In this document: piece by piece, positions 47,127 through 56,388 of the stretch
Position numbering within the stretch: position 1 is the stretch's first letter
How the letters are laid out: each line of letters begins with the position of its first letter
Origin: Saprospiraceae bacterium
GTDB taxonomy: Bacteria > Bacteroidota > Bacteroidia > Chitinophagales > Saprospiraceae
Assembly (NCBI GenBank): GCA_022841745.1
Contig: JALHQW010000013.1
Coordinates: 62,001-126,000 of the forward strand
Length of the DNA stretch: 64,000 nt
Direction of reading: 5' to 3'
The notes under the pieces: model-generated
The model's input: only the letters and a program-made list of their open reading frames with translations
Database searches by the model: none
What the model was told of the DNA's origin: nothing
Translations under genes and position numbers: made by a program

Positions 47127-47614
47127 ATTTTTCGAAAAATTAATTTGTGATGGAGTTGCGGTAAAGGCCGCATTCAATTATACCGGATGGACAATGTGTA
47201 ATAATGAATGGCATATTTTTAGTTTACATGAACCCGATGCCCTTCGTTACCTTATCCGCTGTGGCTCAATAGAAAACTTCTCGTAACTACTTAGAAGGTT
47301 GCGGGAGGGGGCGTAAAAAATCATTTGATCACCCCTATCGCTTTTTCTGTTTTTGCTGGAGAAAATTTACAATTTGCCCCAAAAAAACCCTATTCCAAGT
47401 AGGTGCTAAATCTCGGCGAACTGCCTTCCTTTGGTAAGGAAGGTACAGCATAATAACACATGAAACGACAATAGGCTTAACCAATCTACCTGCGTAGATT
47501 AGTTAAGCCTCCTGTACTAAAAATGCTATGTAGCAAAAAAGTTGTAACTAAACATTGAATTGGATTAGTAAATAACTGCTTTGCTAATAGCCCGGTTTCT
47601 TACCGGGTATCAGC
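47127..47614. other. rplL-rpoB intergenic stretch, 488 bp
   Basis: No gene. Holds a short stem just after rplL (CCCGGTTTCTTACCGGG, ~47591-47607), a stem CCTTCC...GGAAGG (~47424-47445) and a longer hairpin at 47473-47510. A long leader before rpoB with structures of this kind suits attenuation between ribosomal protein and polymerase genes. Confidence 0.5.
47473..47510 (-). promoter_or_regulatory. hairpin in the rplL-rpoB leader, candidate attenuator
   Basis: AGGCTTAACCAATCTAC and GTAGATTAGTTAAGCCT pair with one mismatch around a four-base loop. No T-run on the minus strand, so not a plain terminator. The position between rplL and rpoB is where E. coli has an attenuator and an RNA-processing site; a role here is inference. 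Confidence 0.45.
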
Positions 47615-47992
47615 TTACTTCAGTTCCACTTGTGCGCCGGCATCTTCCAAAGTCGCTTTCAGCTTGTTAGCTTCGTCTTTGGAAACGCCCTGCTTCACTG
47701 GACCAGGAGCAGCATCTACCAATGCTTTTGCTTCTACGAGGCCCAAACCAAGGGCATCTTTAACGGCCTTTACTACCTGCAATTTGGCAGCACCAGCAGA
47801 AGTCAAAATCACATCAAATTCAGTTTGTTCAGCAACCGCAGCAGGACCTGCAGAAGCAGGGCCAGCAGCAACAGCTACTGCAGCAGCAGCAGGCTTAATG
47901 CCGTAATCATTTTCCATAATGCCTGTCAGTTCAGTCACCTCTTTAATGGTGAGGCCAACTAACTGTTCAGCAAGCGCTTTCAAATCAGCCAT
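47615..47992 (-). CDS. rplL: 50S ribosomal protein L7/L12
   Basis: 125 residues. An N-terminal dimerisation helix ([20 protein letters not shown]), an Ala/Gly hinge ([17 protein letters not shown]), and the C-terminal domain ([40 protein letters not shown]) are all present. It forms the ribosomal stalk that recruits translation GTPases, bound through L10, encoded just upstream. Confidence 0.98.
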   Translation of the reverse strand: MADLKALAEQLVGLTIKEVTELTGIMENDYGIKPAAAAVAVAAGPASAGPAAVAEQTEFDVILTSAGAAKLQVVKAVKDALGLGLVEAKALVDAAPGPVKQGVSKDEANKLKATLEDAGAQVELK

Positions 47993-48052
47993 TTTTTTTA
48001 CGTTTTAATTTTTTAAGAAACTATGTGCGAAGCTTGGAAGCCAAATTTAAGT

Positions 48053-48133
48053 CTGAAGGTATGAGGTATGGAGGTATGTTTGGGGCATTGGTATTTTCTT
48101 CCTGTCATACCTTCAAACCTTATACCTCCATAG
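48053..48133. repeat. rplJ-rplL intergenic hairpin, GGTATG repeats
   Basis: Left arm 48053-48080 (GAAGGTATGAGGTATGGAGG...) and right arm 48103-48133 (CATACCTTCAAACCTTATAC...) are complementary strings of GGTATG-type words. Confidence 0.75.
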
Positions 48134-48137
48134 CTTT

Positions 48138-48671
48138 TTACCCCCTTTCTTCGAGCGCCTTCAACAAGCCCATGACGTTCTGTCCACCAGAACCGAGCTG
48201 AGAAAGGAGGCTCGACATTGGCGAGTTGAGCAGGCCGATGAGTTCGCCCAGCAAATCCTCTTTGGATTTGAGGTTGACGAGTGCATCGAGCTGGTCGTCG
48301 CCGACGTAGATAGCGGAATCAATATACGCAGCCTTGATCTGCGGCTTTTCCGAATCCTTTTCCTTGCGGAATGCCTTGATAATTTTTGCTGGCGCATTGG
48401 CTACATCCGTAAAGATGATAGCAGTTGGGCCATGCAACGTGTCGTAAAGACCCTCGAAGTTGGTGCTGTCAGTGGATGCAGCTTCGAGTGCCTTGCGGGT
48501 GAGGGTGTTTTTAACCACCGTCATGGTCATGCCCTGCTCGTTCAGTTGGCGGCGGAGCACGTTTACTTGAGCGACTGTCATCGCAGAAGAGTCTGCGAGG
48601 TAGAAAAAGGAGGAATTGGAGATTTTCTCCTTGAGTTCCTCAATCGCTGCCGTTTTTTCTTCCCTGGTCAT
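48138..48671 (-). CDS. rplJ: 50S ribosomal protein L10
   Basis: 177 residues. Opens MTREEKTAAIEELKEKISNS and contains FYLADSSAMTVAQVNVLRRQ and GPTAIIFTDVANAPAKIIKA, standard for L10. Its C-terminal helix (LLSQLGSGGQNVMGLLKALE) binds L7/L12 dimers. In E. coli L10-L7/L12 represses its own mRNA leader; I see no clear equivalent. Confidence 0.98.
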   Translation of the reverse strand: MTREEKTAAIEELKEKISNSSFFYLADSSAMTVAQVNVLRRQLNEQGMTMTVVKNTLTRKALEAASTDSTNFEGLYDTLHGPTAIIFTDVANAPAKIIKAFRKEKDSEKPQIKAAYIDSAIYVGDDQLDALVNLKSKEDLLGELIGLLNSPMSSLLSQLGSGGQNVMGLLKALEERG

Positions 48672-48736
48672 TTTATATAATGATTGTATGAACGCCGAGC
48701 CGGTTGGTCAACAGGTTTTGGCCTTCACTTTAGGAT

Positions 48737-49429
48737 TTAACGAATTGATTTCGAGTCAACTTTGATGCCCGGGCTCATGGTGCTGGCTACCGTGATGGAT
48801 TTCAGGTAAATACCTTTGGCAGAGGACGGCTTCATCTTGATAAGGGTGTGAATAAGTTCGTTGGCGTTGTCGACCAGCTTGTTGGGTGTGAACGACACAC
48901 GGCCTACCGAAGAGTGGATGATACCGTACTTGTCTACGCGGAATGCAACCTTACCGCCCTTCACATCGGTGATGGCAGTAGCCAAGTCCATGGTCACCGT
49001 ACCCGTTTTAGGGTTGGGCATAAGGCCACGTGGGCCGAGCACACGGGCTACTTTACCAACCTGTGCCATGACAGTCGGCGTTGCAACAGCTACGTCGAAG
49101 TCCGTCCAGCCACCCAAAATTTTTGTGAGCAATTCGTCGAGACCGACATGGTCTGCGCCAGCGTCTTTGGCTTCCTGCTCCTTGTCGGGCGTACAGAAAA
49201 CGAGCACACGCTTGGTTTTACCAGTACCGTGAGGAAGGTTGGCGGTGCCCCTTATGGCTTGATCAGCCTTACGGGGGTCAATGCCGAGGCGGACGTGGAT
49301 GTCCACAGAAGCATCGAACTTTGTCGTGTTCACATCTTTGACGATGGCCATGGCCTCATCCAGTGTGTGGAGCTTTGCGCTGTCAATTTTTTTATCAACA
49401 GCTTTTCTCTTTTTAGGAACTCTTGACAT
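48737..49429 (-). CDS. rplA: 50S ribosomal protein L1
   Basis: 230 residues of the usual length. Typical blocks: KKIDSAKLHTLDEAMAIVKD, DIHVRLGIDPRKADQAIRGT, NLPHGTGKTKRVLVF, LGPRGLMPNPKTGTVT, DKYGIIHSSVGRVSF. Binds 23S rRNA at the L1 stalk and often represses the L11-L1 transcript. Part of rplKAJL. Confidence 0.98.
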   Translation of the reverse strand: MSRVPKKRKAVDKKIDSAKLHTLDEAMAIVKDVNTTKFDASVDIHVRLGIDPRKADQAIRGTANLPHGTGKTKRVLVFCTPDKEQEAKDAGADHVGLDELLTKILGGWTDFDVAVATPTVMAQVGKVARVLGPRGLMPNPKTGTVTMDLATAITDVKGGKVAFRVDKYGIIHSSVGRVSFTPNKLVDNANELIHTLIKMKPSSAKGIYLKSITVASTMSPGIKVDSKSIR

Positions 49430-49497
49430 TTTATAAAAAAAATTGTGAGGTAATTAGCGCCTTTTCAGTCTTTACTGCCAAGGCTCCCTACTTGAAA

Positions 49498-49574
49498 GGA
49501 TTGAAGGGGTGAAGGATTGAAGGATTGAATACCAAGGGTAAATTCAATCCTTATATCATTCAATCATTCAATCC
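49498..49574. repeat. rplK-rplA intergenic hairpin, GGATTGAA repeats
   Basis: Two 33-base arms (49498-49530 and 49542-49574) pair with six mismatches around an 11-base loop. Each arm is made of GGATTGAA-type words. It ends one base before the rplK stop codon. Confidence 0.9.
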
Positions 49575-50021
49575 TTATGATTCTGCCGGGGGCGTACCGC
49601 CTTCCACCTTCAAGCCCATGCTGCGGGCCGTGCCTGCCACCATCCGCATAGCGGAATCAACGGTGAAGCAGTTGAGGTCGGACATTTTGTCTTCTGCGAT
49701 GGTACGGACTTGATCCCAAGTCACTTTACCTACCTTGTTGCGGTTTGGTTCAGGAGAACCACTCTTCAACTTGGCTATTTCCTTAAGCTGGATAGCGGCA
49801 GGAGCAGTCTTGATGACGTACTCAAAGGTCTTGTCCTTATAGACGGAGATTTGAACTGGCAATATCTTGCCCATCCTATCCTGCGTATCGGCGTTGAAAC
49901 GCTTGCAGAACTCCATGATATTGACACCCTTAGAACCGAGTGCCGGGCCAATAGGCGGTGAAGGATTGGCTTGGCCACCTTTCGCCTGTAGTTTGATGAG
50001 AAATTCGACTTCTTTTGCCAT
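49575..50021 (-). CDS. rplK: 50S ribosomal protein L11
   Basis: 148 residues. Opens [20 protein letters not shown] and [20 protein letters not shown], with the C-terminal rRNA-binding part ([29 protein letters not shown]). Binds the GTPase-associated region of 23S rRNA. First of rplKAJL, downstream of nusG. Confidence 0.98.
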   Translation of the reverse strand: MAKEVEFLIKLQAKGGQANPSPPIGPALGSKGVNIMEFCKRFNADTQDRMGKILPVQISVYKDKTFEYVIKTAPAAIQLKEIAKLKSGSPEPNRNKVGKVTWDQVRTIAEDKMSDLNCFTVDSAMRMVAGTARSMGLKVEGGTPPAES

Positions 50022-50025
50022 TGTT

Positions 50026-50103
50026 GTGACTGGTGATTAGTGACTCATGACTCGTGACTCGCTGCGGGCTTCCCAATCACGAGTTACGAATCAGGAGTTA
50101 CCA
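50026..50103. repeat. nusG-rplK intergenic hairpin, GTGACT-type repeats
   Basis: Left arm (50026-50061) strings GTGACT/GTGATT words. Right arm (50074-50103) is the imperfect complement (CAATCACGAGTTACGAATCA...). Fills the gap between the two genes. Confidence 0.7.
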
Positions 50104-50652
50104 CTACTGTGTTTTTTCAACTTGCATGAAGTTCAGTTCGACCTCGGTGCCACGACCGAATATCTTCACGATTACCTTCAGCTTTTTCTTTTCTTCATTG
50201 ACCTCTTGCACATCGCCAATGAAATCGGCGAACGGGCCATCTATGATTTTCACCGTCTCCCCTACGAGGAACGGCTCCAACATTTGCTCACCTGCGTCCT
50301 TCGACTCGTCCACCTTGCCCAGCAAGCGGTTAGCCTCGGATGTTAGCATGGGTATTGGGGTGTTCTTTCCAAGAAAATGGATGACGTTCTGAACGTTGGC
50401 TATCGCCTGCACAACTTCGCCCGAAAATTTGGTGGGTTCAGCCTCTATCAAAATATAGCCCGGAAGGATGTTCCGCTCTGAAATCACCTTCTTGCCGGTC
50501 CTAATCTTATAGACCTTCTCGGTAGGCACGATGACTTGGAAAATGAAGGTATCCCAGCCGTTGCGCTTTATTTCAAGCTCAACACGCTCTTTGATTTTCT
50601 TCTCCTTGCCACTGATTACCCGGAGGGAGTACCATTTTTTATCTTCAGTCAT
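50104..50652 (-). CDS. nusG: transcription termination/antitermination factor NusG
   Basis: 182 residues. NGN domain (KKWYSLRVISGKEKKIKERV ... ERNILPGYILIEAEPTKFSG) and a C-terminal KOW motif (FLVGETVKIIDGPFADFIGD). Binds RNA polymerase and couples transcription with Rho or the ribosome. Directly downstream of secE. Confidence 0.98.
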   Translation of the reverse strand: MTEDKKWYSLRVISGKEKKIKERVELEIKRNGWDTFIFQVIVPTEKVYKIRTGKKVISERNILPGYILIEAEPTKFSGEVVQAIANVQNVIHFLGKNTPIPMLTSEANRLLGKVDESKDAGEQMLEPFLVGETVKIIDGPFADFIGDVQEVNEEKKKLKVIVKIFGRGTEVELNFMQVEKTQ

Positions 50653-50704
50653 GAAGTGTTCGTTTGGCTAATTCCTCAATAGAATAAAACCGGCTACGAT
50701 TTGA

Positions 50705-50902
50705 TTAGCCTCTCATCTTGTAGATAAGGCCATCCATCAGACCCTTGGAAGCAGAGTCCATGATGAAAACACAAAGCGTAAACAGCAACAATCCAATCAA
50801 AACCACAACGGTGGTGCTTTGGAGGTTCGGCCAAGTTGGCCAAGTCACCTTCGTCATCAATTCGTTATAGCTTTCTTGAAAGTAAAGTTTTATCTTATCC
50901 AT
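50705..50902 (-). CDS. secE: preprotein translocase subunit SecE
   Basis: 65 residues, short single-span form: an amphipathic helix (KLYFQESYNELMTKVTWPTW) and one transmembrane helix (TTVVVLIGLLLFTLCVFIMD). Stabilises SecY in the Sec translocon. Position between tRNA-Trp and nusG is the usual one. Confidence 0.97.
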   Translation of the reverse strand: MDKIKLYFQESYNELMTKVTWPTWPNLQSTTVVVLIGLLLFTLCVFIMDSASKGLMDGLIYKMRG

Positions 50903-50986
50903 TTTGAACGGTAAATGGTTTGAAGGCGGCTGGCGACTTTCTGCTAAAGCAATTGGTCAACCGTTGGCCAAACAACGTTAACATGG

Positions 50987-51059
50987 CACGGGCGGAAGGA
51001 CTCGAACCCTCAGCCTACGGTTTTGGAGACCGTCGCTCTACCACTTGAGCTACGCCCGT
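50987..51059 (-). tRNA. tRNA-Trp (CCA)
   Basis: 73 nt cloverleaf. Acceptor ACGGGCG / CGCCCGT, G discriminator, anticodon loop CTCCAAA within GACGGTCTCCAAAACCGTAGG's stem, T-arm GGGTTCGAGTCC. CCA tail not encoded. Confidence 0.97.
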
Positions 51060-51067
51060 ATTCAATC

Positions 51068-51144
51068 TGTTTGACTTGTTTGATGGGTTTGATTTGCGTT
51101 TAACAATTCAAACGTTCAAAACTCATCAAACAATTTCAAACAAC
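51068..51144. repeat. tuf-tRNA-Trp intergenic hairpin, GTTTGA repeats
   Basis: Left arm GTTTGACTTGTTTGATGGGT... (51068-51103), right arm ATTCAAACGTTCAAAACTCA... (51106-51144), imperfectly complementary, each of TTTGA/TCAAA words. Confidence 0.75.
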
Positions 51145-51162
51145 TAAATTCTATAAGTGCAG

Positions 51163-51197
51163 AAAAGTTAAGCGCCCATTTACAGGGCACTTAACTT
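51163..51197 (-). terminator. tuf intrinsic terminator
   Basis: Minus strand AAAGTTAAGTGCCC / GGGCGCTTAACTTTT, stem with one mismatch, 7-base loop, T-run. About 40 bp after the tuf stop. Confidence 0.85.
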
Positions 51198-51233
51198 TCT
51201 TTATTTCAAAGTAAACTGGGAGTGCCTCCCTGA

Positions 51234-52430
51234 TTACTGAATAATCTCAGTCACCTGACCTGCGCCTACGGTACGGCCACCTTCACGGATAGCGAAGCGG
51301 AGGCCTTTTTCCATAGCGATTGGGTTGATGAGGTTTACTTCCAGCGAAACGTTGTCGCCAGGCATTACCATTTCAACGCCATCAGGCAGTTTGCAATCGC
51401 CAGTTACATCCGTTGTACGGAAGTAGAATTGTGGGCGGTAGCCGTTGAAGAATGGCGTGTGACGGCCACCTTCGTCTTTGCCAAGTACGTAAACCTCGCA
51501 CTTGAACTTCAAGTGAGGCTTTACAGAGCCAGGCTTGCAGATAACCATACCACGGCGGATGGCATCCTTGTCAATACCACGGAGAAGAAGACCAGCGTTG
51601 TCGCCAGCTTCACCACGGTCGAGCAGCTTGCGGAACATCTCCACACCAGTCACTGTAGAAGTCAGCGGCTTTTGGTCAGCAGCCATCATACCGATGATTT
51701 CAACTGGATCGCCCACGTTGATGACACCACGCTCAATACGGCCAGTGGCAACAGTACCACGACCAGTAATTGAGAATACGTCCTCGATTGGCATTAAGAA
51801 ATCCTTATCAACGGCACGAACTGGCTCAGGAATCCACGAGTCAACGGCATCCATGAGTGCCTGGATTTGCTTCACGCCCTCTGGGTCGCCGGAAAGGCCC
51901 TTGATGGCAGAACCCGCTATAACTGGGGTCTTGTTGCCATCGAACTGGTAGGCGGCCAAGAGGTCACGCATTTCCATTTCAACAAGCTCCAACATTTCTG
52001 GGTCGTCAACTAGGTCAACTTTGTTCATGAAAACAACCAACGCAGGTACACCTACCTGACGAGCGAGCAGGATGTGCTCACGGGTTTGTGGCATCGGGCC
52101 GTCGGTAGCAGCCACCACGATGATGGCGCCGTCCATCTGGGCAGCACCCGTTACCATGTTCTTCACATAGTCGGCGTGGCCTGGGCAGTCAACGTGCGCA
52201 TAGTGACGCTTTACGGTCTCATACTCAACGTGTGCAGTGTTGATGGTGATACCGCGCTCTTTTTCTTCTGGAGCGGCGTCAATTGAATCGTAATCTTTCT
52301 TTTGAGCAAGACCTTGTTCCGCTAGTACATACGTGATGGCAGCGGTCAGTGTAGTCTTGCCGTGGTCAACGTGGCCGATCGTACCGATATTTACGTGCGG
52401 CTTGTTCCTCTTAAATTGTTCTTTTGCCAT
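51234..52430 (-). CDS. tuf: elongation factor Tu
   Basis: 398 residues. GTP-binding motifs GHVDHGKT (19-26), DCPGHAD, NKVD and the switch region [14 protein letters not shown] are intact. Domains 2 and 3 are complete through [11 protein letters not shown] at the C-terminus. Delivers aminoacyl-tRNA to the ribosome. Sits between tRNA-Thr(GGT) and tRNA-Trp, as in the E. coli thrT-tufB arrangement. Confidence 0.99.
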   Translation of the reverse strand: MAKEQFKRNKPHVNIGTIGHVDHGKTTLTAAITYVLAEQGLAQKKDYDSIDAAPEEKERGITINTAHVEYETVKRHYAHVDCPGHADYVKNMVTGAAQMDGAIIVVAATDGPMPQTREHILLARQVGVPALVVFMNKVDLVDDPEMLELVEMEMRDLLAAYQFDGNKTPVIAGSAIKGLSGDPEGVKQIQALMDAVDSWIPEPVRAVDKDFLMPIEDVFSITGRGTVATGRIERGVINVGDPVEIIGMMAADQKPLTSTVTGVEMFRKLLDRGEAGDNAGLLLRGIDKDAIRRGMVICKPGSVKPHLKFKCEVYVLGKDEGGRHTPFFNGYRPQFYFRTTDVTGDCKLPDGVEMVMPGDNVSLEVNLINPIAMEKGLRFAIREGGRTVGAGQVTEIIQ

Positions 52431-52528
52431 CGGAGAATTTAGTTTAAAAAATTATTGAGTTAAGGAGTTTCTGATTCTGCAAACATGCCGTAGGGATCAA
52501 TTCATCCGTGATAAGGCTGCTTACTTTG

Positions 52529-52600
<72 letters not shown>

Positions 52601-52703
52601 TTAACCGAGTTGGTTTTATGCTAAAATGGCTAAATGGTTTCAAAACAATGGCTGTTTTTTACCCACAGGGCCATTCAAGCAAGCAACTCAACCTGGTCTT
52701 TAG

Positions 52704-52776
52704 AGCGGGAGACGAGACTCGAACCCGCGACCCTCAGCTTGGAAGGCTGATGCTCTACCAACTGAGCTACTCCCGC
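52704..52776 (-). tRNA. tRNA-Gly (TCC)
   Basis: 73 nt. Acceptor GCGGGAG / CTCCCGC, anticodon loop CTTCCAA in a TCAGC/GCTGA stem, T-arm GCGGGTTCGAGTCTCG. Confidence 0.95.
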
Positions 52777-52790
52777 ATGATATTTCAAGG

Positions 52791-52869
52791 TTTGAAGGAT
52801 TGAATGATGAAAAGGATTGAAGAATCATTGGGCTACCCCTTCAATCCTTCAATTCTTCAATTCTTCAAG
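52791..52869. repeat. tRNA-Tyr/tRNA-Gly intergenic hairpin, GGATTGAA repeats
   Basis: Left arm TTGAAGGATTGAATGATGAA... and right arm TTCAATCCTTCAATTCTTCA... pair imperfectly. The word is the same as in the rplK-rplA hairpin. Confidence 0.8.
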
Positions 52870-52872
52870 TAG

Positions 52873-52956
52873 TGGGGGTGATAGGATTCGAACCTATTCA
52901 GCAGTAAAGCAACAGATTTACAGTCTGCCCCGTCTCTCCAACTTCGGCGCACCCCC
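52873..52956 (-). tRNA. tRNA-Tyr (GTA)
   Basis: 84 nt, class II with a long variable arm. Acceptor GGGGGTG / CACCCCC, anticodon loop CTGTAAA. Confidence 0.95.
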
Positions 52957-52960
52957 TTGT

Positions 52961-53080
52961 GATTTCGGATTTTCGATTGCGGATTTCAAGCTCAGTAACT
53001 TCTCTTTTTGAGGAGAAAAACACAGCGCCTGGGCGAATATCGCCCCAAATCCAAAATCCGCAATCCCCATTCCGTAATCG
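52961..53080. repeat. tRNA-Thr/tRNA-Tyr intergenic hairpin, GGATTT repeats
   Basis: Left arm 52961-52990 (GATTTCGGATTTTCGATTGC) and right arm 53046-53080 (CCAAATCCAAAATCCGCAAT) are near-complements; the loop is about 55 bases. Confidence 0.75.
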
Positions 53081-53084
53081 AATG

Positions 53085-53157
53085 AGCCAGTAGAGGGACT
53101 CGAACCCCCGACCAGCTGATTACAAATCAGCTGCTCTACCAACTGAGCTACACTGGC
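53085..53157 (-). tRNA. tRNA-Thr (TGT)
   Basis: 73 nt. Acceptor GCCAGTG / TACTGGC, anticodon loop TTTGTAA in a GCTGA/TCAGC stem, T-arm GGGGGTTCGAGTCCC. First of four tRNAs before tuf. Confidence 0.95.
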
Positions 53158-53397
53158 TTATGAATGGAAATTTATCCGAATAAATTCCCGTGCTTACAAT
53201 GAACTTTTTGGCCAGAAGCCCCGCTTTTTCAAAAGCGCCCGCAAAGATAGCGCTTTGGAGAAAAAAAGAAAATTTTGTGCTTTCTTTTTGTTCTTTTTTT
53301 TTGGAGGCGCAAAAGTAAGCGCTCTGTCTTGAATTGCAAACCCAAGAACAGGTTGATTTTAAAAAAAAGTTCGTTGAAAGGTAAGATTGGGCAAAAA

Positions 53398-53440
53398 AAA
53401 TTGGGCTTGCCCCCGAAATCGGATTGGCAAGCCCAATTTT
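53398..53440 (-). terminator. hpf intrinsic terminator
   Basis: Minus strand AAAATTGGGCTTGCC / GGCAAGCCCAATTTT, perfect 15-bp stem, followed by T-run. It lies about 17 bp after the hpf stop. Confidence 0.9.
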
Positions 53441-53456
53441 AACCCTGTTTTAGGTA

Positions 53457-53765
53457 TTATGCTGGCGTCTGCTCTCGCAGCTTGTCTTTATATTTCGTCA
53501 ACTGTCTTCGGAGATTGTCCACGGCGCCGTCTATTGATTGCTCGAAAGTTTTATTTGTTTCTTTGGCGAAAAGGCTCTGACCCGGAACTTGGAGTTGAAT
53601 CTCAGCCACCTTGTCCTTTACTTGGCCGGAGTTTTCGAGCCTGAGCTTAATCTCGACATTGATGATCCGGTCAAAATAGGTCGTCAGTTTCTCCATTTTC
53701 TTGGCGATGTAATCATGCAACTTCTGGTCAGCTTTGAACTGAACCGCTTCAGTGTGAATTTTCAT
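53457..53765 (-). CDS. hpf: ribosome hibernation factor, short HPF/RaiA type
   Basis: 102 residues from ATG 53765 (MKIHTEAVQFKADQKLHDYI). The beta-alpha-beta-beta-beta-alpha pattern includes FDRIINVEIKLRLENSGQVK and ends YKDKLREQTPA, with no C-terminal dimerisation domain, so this is the short form. It binds the 30S subunit in slow growth. The in-frame ATG at 53888 runs through the hairpin region and was rejected. Name hpf versus raiA is uncertain. Confidence 0.88.
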   Translation of the reverse strand: MKIHTEAVQFKADQKLHDYIAKKMEKLTTYFDRIINVEIKLRLENSGQVKDKVAEIQLQVPGQSLFAKETNKTFEQSIDGAVDNLRRQLTKYKDKLREQTPA

Positions 53766-53853
53766 AGATATCAAAATTGATAAGTTAAACATTGTGGTTC
53801 CGTTGCAGCCCATTTTGCTTCGGCACAGGGTAGCACCGATGGGCCTGTATTTA

Positions 53854-53987
53854 AGTTCGCAGTTCGACAGTTGGCAGTTGGCGGTCATTTTGCAGTTTTT
53901 CAGCCTTGAAGTCTTTTTGCGTTCATATCAGCACTGACTAAACAACCTTGAACTGACTGCTAACTGCCAACTGGCGAACTGCGGACT
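53854..53987. repeat. hpf-xerC intergenic hairpin, CAGTTGGC repeats
   Basis: Two 34-base arms (53854-53887 and 53954-53987) match with five differences: AGTTCGCAGTTCGACAGTTG... against the complement of ...CAACTGGCGAACTGCGGACT. Loop ~66 bases. The right arm overlaps the xerC stop codon. Confidence 0.88.
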
Positions 53988-54879
53988 AAGAAGTCTCTGC
54001 TTTAGGATGAGCCTGTTGATAGACTTTCCTTAGTTTTTCGATAGAGTTGTGCGTGTACACCTGGGTGGAGGCGAGGCTTGAATGCCCCAACAGTTCTTTG
54101 ATGGCGTTCAAATCAGCTCCCCCGTTGGACAAGTGAGTAGCAAAACTATGCCGAAGCACGTGAGGGCTTCGTTTTTCTTGCGTCGTCACAAGCGAAAGGT
54201 ATTTTTTCACGAGATTATAAACGAAGCCGGGTGTCAAGGGTTGTCCCTTCTCGGTTAAAATCAGATTAGGGACCTCATTTGCCGGATAAACAGCACGGCG
54301 CAACGTTTTGTACCGTTCCATCAATTCGGCCAAGTGCCTTGCAACTGGGATGAGGCGCTCCTTCCCCCCCTTGCCGTACACCTTTATATTATTGGCGATG
54401 GGGTCAATGTCTGCCGTCTTCAGCCCTATGAGTTCTGATTGGCGGATGCCCGTACAATATAGCAGTTCCATCACGAGCTTGTTGCGCAGCCCAGTATGGC
54501 CGTCCCCAAAGTCCACCTGCTCGAACAGGAGCGACATGCTCTTCTCCGGCACGAACTCCGGCAACCGCTTGCCAGTTTTCGGCGGGATTACCTTCAGCAT
54601 CGGGTTGGCGGTGATTTCGCCTTGTTTGCGCAAGAACTTGAAAAACGATTTCAGGCAAGAAAGCTTTCGGTTCACGCTACGGGGCACGTTGCCCCGCTCC
54701 ATGAGGTCTACCATCCAAGAGCGCACATGGGTGTGCCGGATGAGAGAAGGGTCGGTCAGTTCAAAACTGCTTTGAAGGAACTCAACGAACTGGCCCAAAT
54801 CGGATTCGTAGGCCGTAAGGGTATGCGGTGAAAACCTTTTCTCGTATCTCAAATAATCCAAAAATCGCTCGTGGTTCAT
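53986..54879 (-). CDS. xerC: tyrosine recombinase XerC/XerD
   Basis: 297 residues. A SAM-like N-terminal core-binding domain (FSPHTLTAYESDLGQFVEFL) is followed by the catalytic domain with its full set of residues: Arg in CTGIRQSELIGL (~144), Lys in GKGGKER, His/Arg in SPHVLRHSFATHL, and His-Tyr in LLGHSSLASTQVYTH. It resolves chromosome dimers at dif. XerC versus XerD cannot be told from motifs alone. Confidence 0.92.
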   Translation of the reverse strand: MNHERFLDYLRYEKRFSPHTLTAYESDLGQFVEFLQSSFELTDPSLIRHTHVRSWMVDLMERGNVPRSVNRKLSCLKSFFKFLRKQGEITANPMLKVIPPKTGKRLPEFVPEKSMSLLFEQVDFGDGHTGLRNKLVMELLYCTGIRQSELIGLKTADIDPIANNIKVYGKGGKERLIPVARHLAELMERYKTLRRAVYPANEVPNLILTEKGQPLTPGFVYNLVKKYLSLVTTQEKRSPHVLRHSFATHLSNGGADLNAIKELLGHSSLASTQVYTHNSIEKLRKVYQQAHPKAETS

Positions 54880-55170
54880 TCTTGTCTGACTATGTTAAGA
54901 GGGGAGGAGTATCAGGGGACAATGTAGGGGCAGGATGGGAAAGATGCAAGCCTCGGCTCGAACATATTTAAAGATTTTTTTCACCTATACTGGGGAGCAA
55001 AGGTCATTGCAGCGGCGAAAAGCATTGGCAACCATGAACCGAATCCCAATTTCTGCGCTTTAAGAGCATGTTTGGGATTTACCAACAGGCTGGTTCAAAA
55101 AGGTTGTAGCCGACATTTCCAACCTTATCCCATCGTTTAGCCGTCTAATTGGTCATAAATATTCCTTTCC

Positions 55171-56198
55171 ATGAAAAACAGTCTAGTATTTCCTTTATTC
55201 GTTCTCTTTTTGATGGGTTGCGTAGAAGACGACCAAGCACCTAATTTTGAACTCGATGGCTGTGGCATGCCCACTAATATGAGCTTTATCGAAAAGTACC
55301 CGGTCACTACTAACCTGACCTTCAATCCCAACAACCCCGATGAGTTCGCTTTTTTGAAAGACAAGTTTTTTTCCATCTGTTGCCAACAAGAACTGGTCAT
55401 CCACAACATGGCAACCAAAGAAACAAGAACCATCTATGAAGGCAACATAATTAGCTTTGAATGGAGCAAGCTAGGGAAATCATTTGGCAGAACCCCATTA
55501 CCCGGTTTCTATATAGTATGAACATCGAGGGGGACAGCATTTTTCAACTCCCACTCGACACGATAAATGCAGGCGGCGCAGTTACCGATAGCTTGTCGTT
55601 AGAAAGACAGCCTAACATTTATACCCTAAGTCCGGACGGTAAAAGGATTTTCTACGACTATTACGACGCAAGTGGGGGAGGCAGGTATGTTGCAATCGCT
55701 GACCTAAATGGGCGAAAACTTATGCAACAGCTATCCTGGGCCTTCTATTCCATCAGCCGTTGGCAACAGGATGATGTGCTCACCTCCTTGGCTTATTACG
55801 ACGATTATATCAGGTTTGAATTCTTCGACCTTGATCAAGTGTTCGAAGTACCGGACCAACTGTCAGCCTCTTCGGTCTCTATTCCCAATTTAGGCAATGT
55901 GGTTCACATGGATTGGGCTGATGATAGAACCTTGGTGCTGTCCTCCGAAAAAGGGATTTACACAGCGTATTTGCACAGCAACCTGAGCGGCAGCGCAACT
56001 GTCAACCTTCTCATGGAAGCTAGATGCCCCGCCGAAGGCTTTATGCGGTTCGGCATTGACCGACAGCACCAGAAGCTGCTGGTACAGCGATTCATGCCCG
56101 AAGAAACCGAAATAAATCCTGGCACTAAGACTTCTCAGTACATATTGATGAACCTCGATGGTTCGGACAAGGAAATTATTGAAATCCCAGGGCTTTGA
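55171..56198 (+). pseudogene. lipoprotein with propeller-like repeats, frameshifted
   Basis: ATG 55171 starts a signal peptide with lipobox LFLMGC and reads through FNPNNPDEFAFLKDKFFS to ISFEWSKLGK. The matching continuation (IIWQNPITRFLYSMNIEGDS to IEIPGL, stop 56198) is in the neighbouring frame. One missing A in AGGGAAATC (about 55475-55482) would explain it. Combined length ~342 residues, TolB/PD40-like strands. A mutation, assembly error or programmed shift are possible; no slippery heptamer is seen. Confidence 0.7.
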
Positions 56199-56388
56199 GG
56201 CGCTCTTCTTCCCTACCCTCTCGCATCATTTCTTTCGGAACCATCGGTCTTGCGATAATGGCTTGACATAAATCAATGCCGTGGATGCGGAATGATGCTA
56301 CAAATGCCACCCATGCACCCTGAATTTGCGTTGGGCAAATGAAGGCGGAACCCTTCCATTGACCCCGTATCACAAAAATCTCGGTGCC

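Noticed and set aside
53766-53888. 41-residue extension of hpf
   Set aside because: Runs through the hairpin arm and is not present in the family.
55470-55490. Programmed -1 frameshift
   Set aside because: No X-XXY-YYZ slippery heptamer and no clear downstream stem; simple indel preferred.
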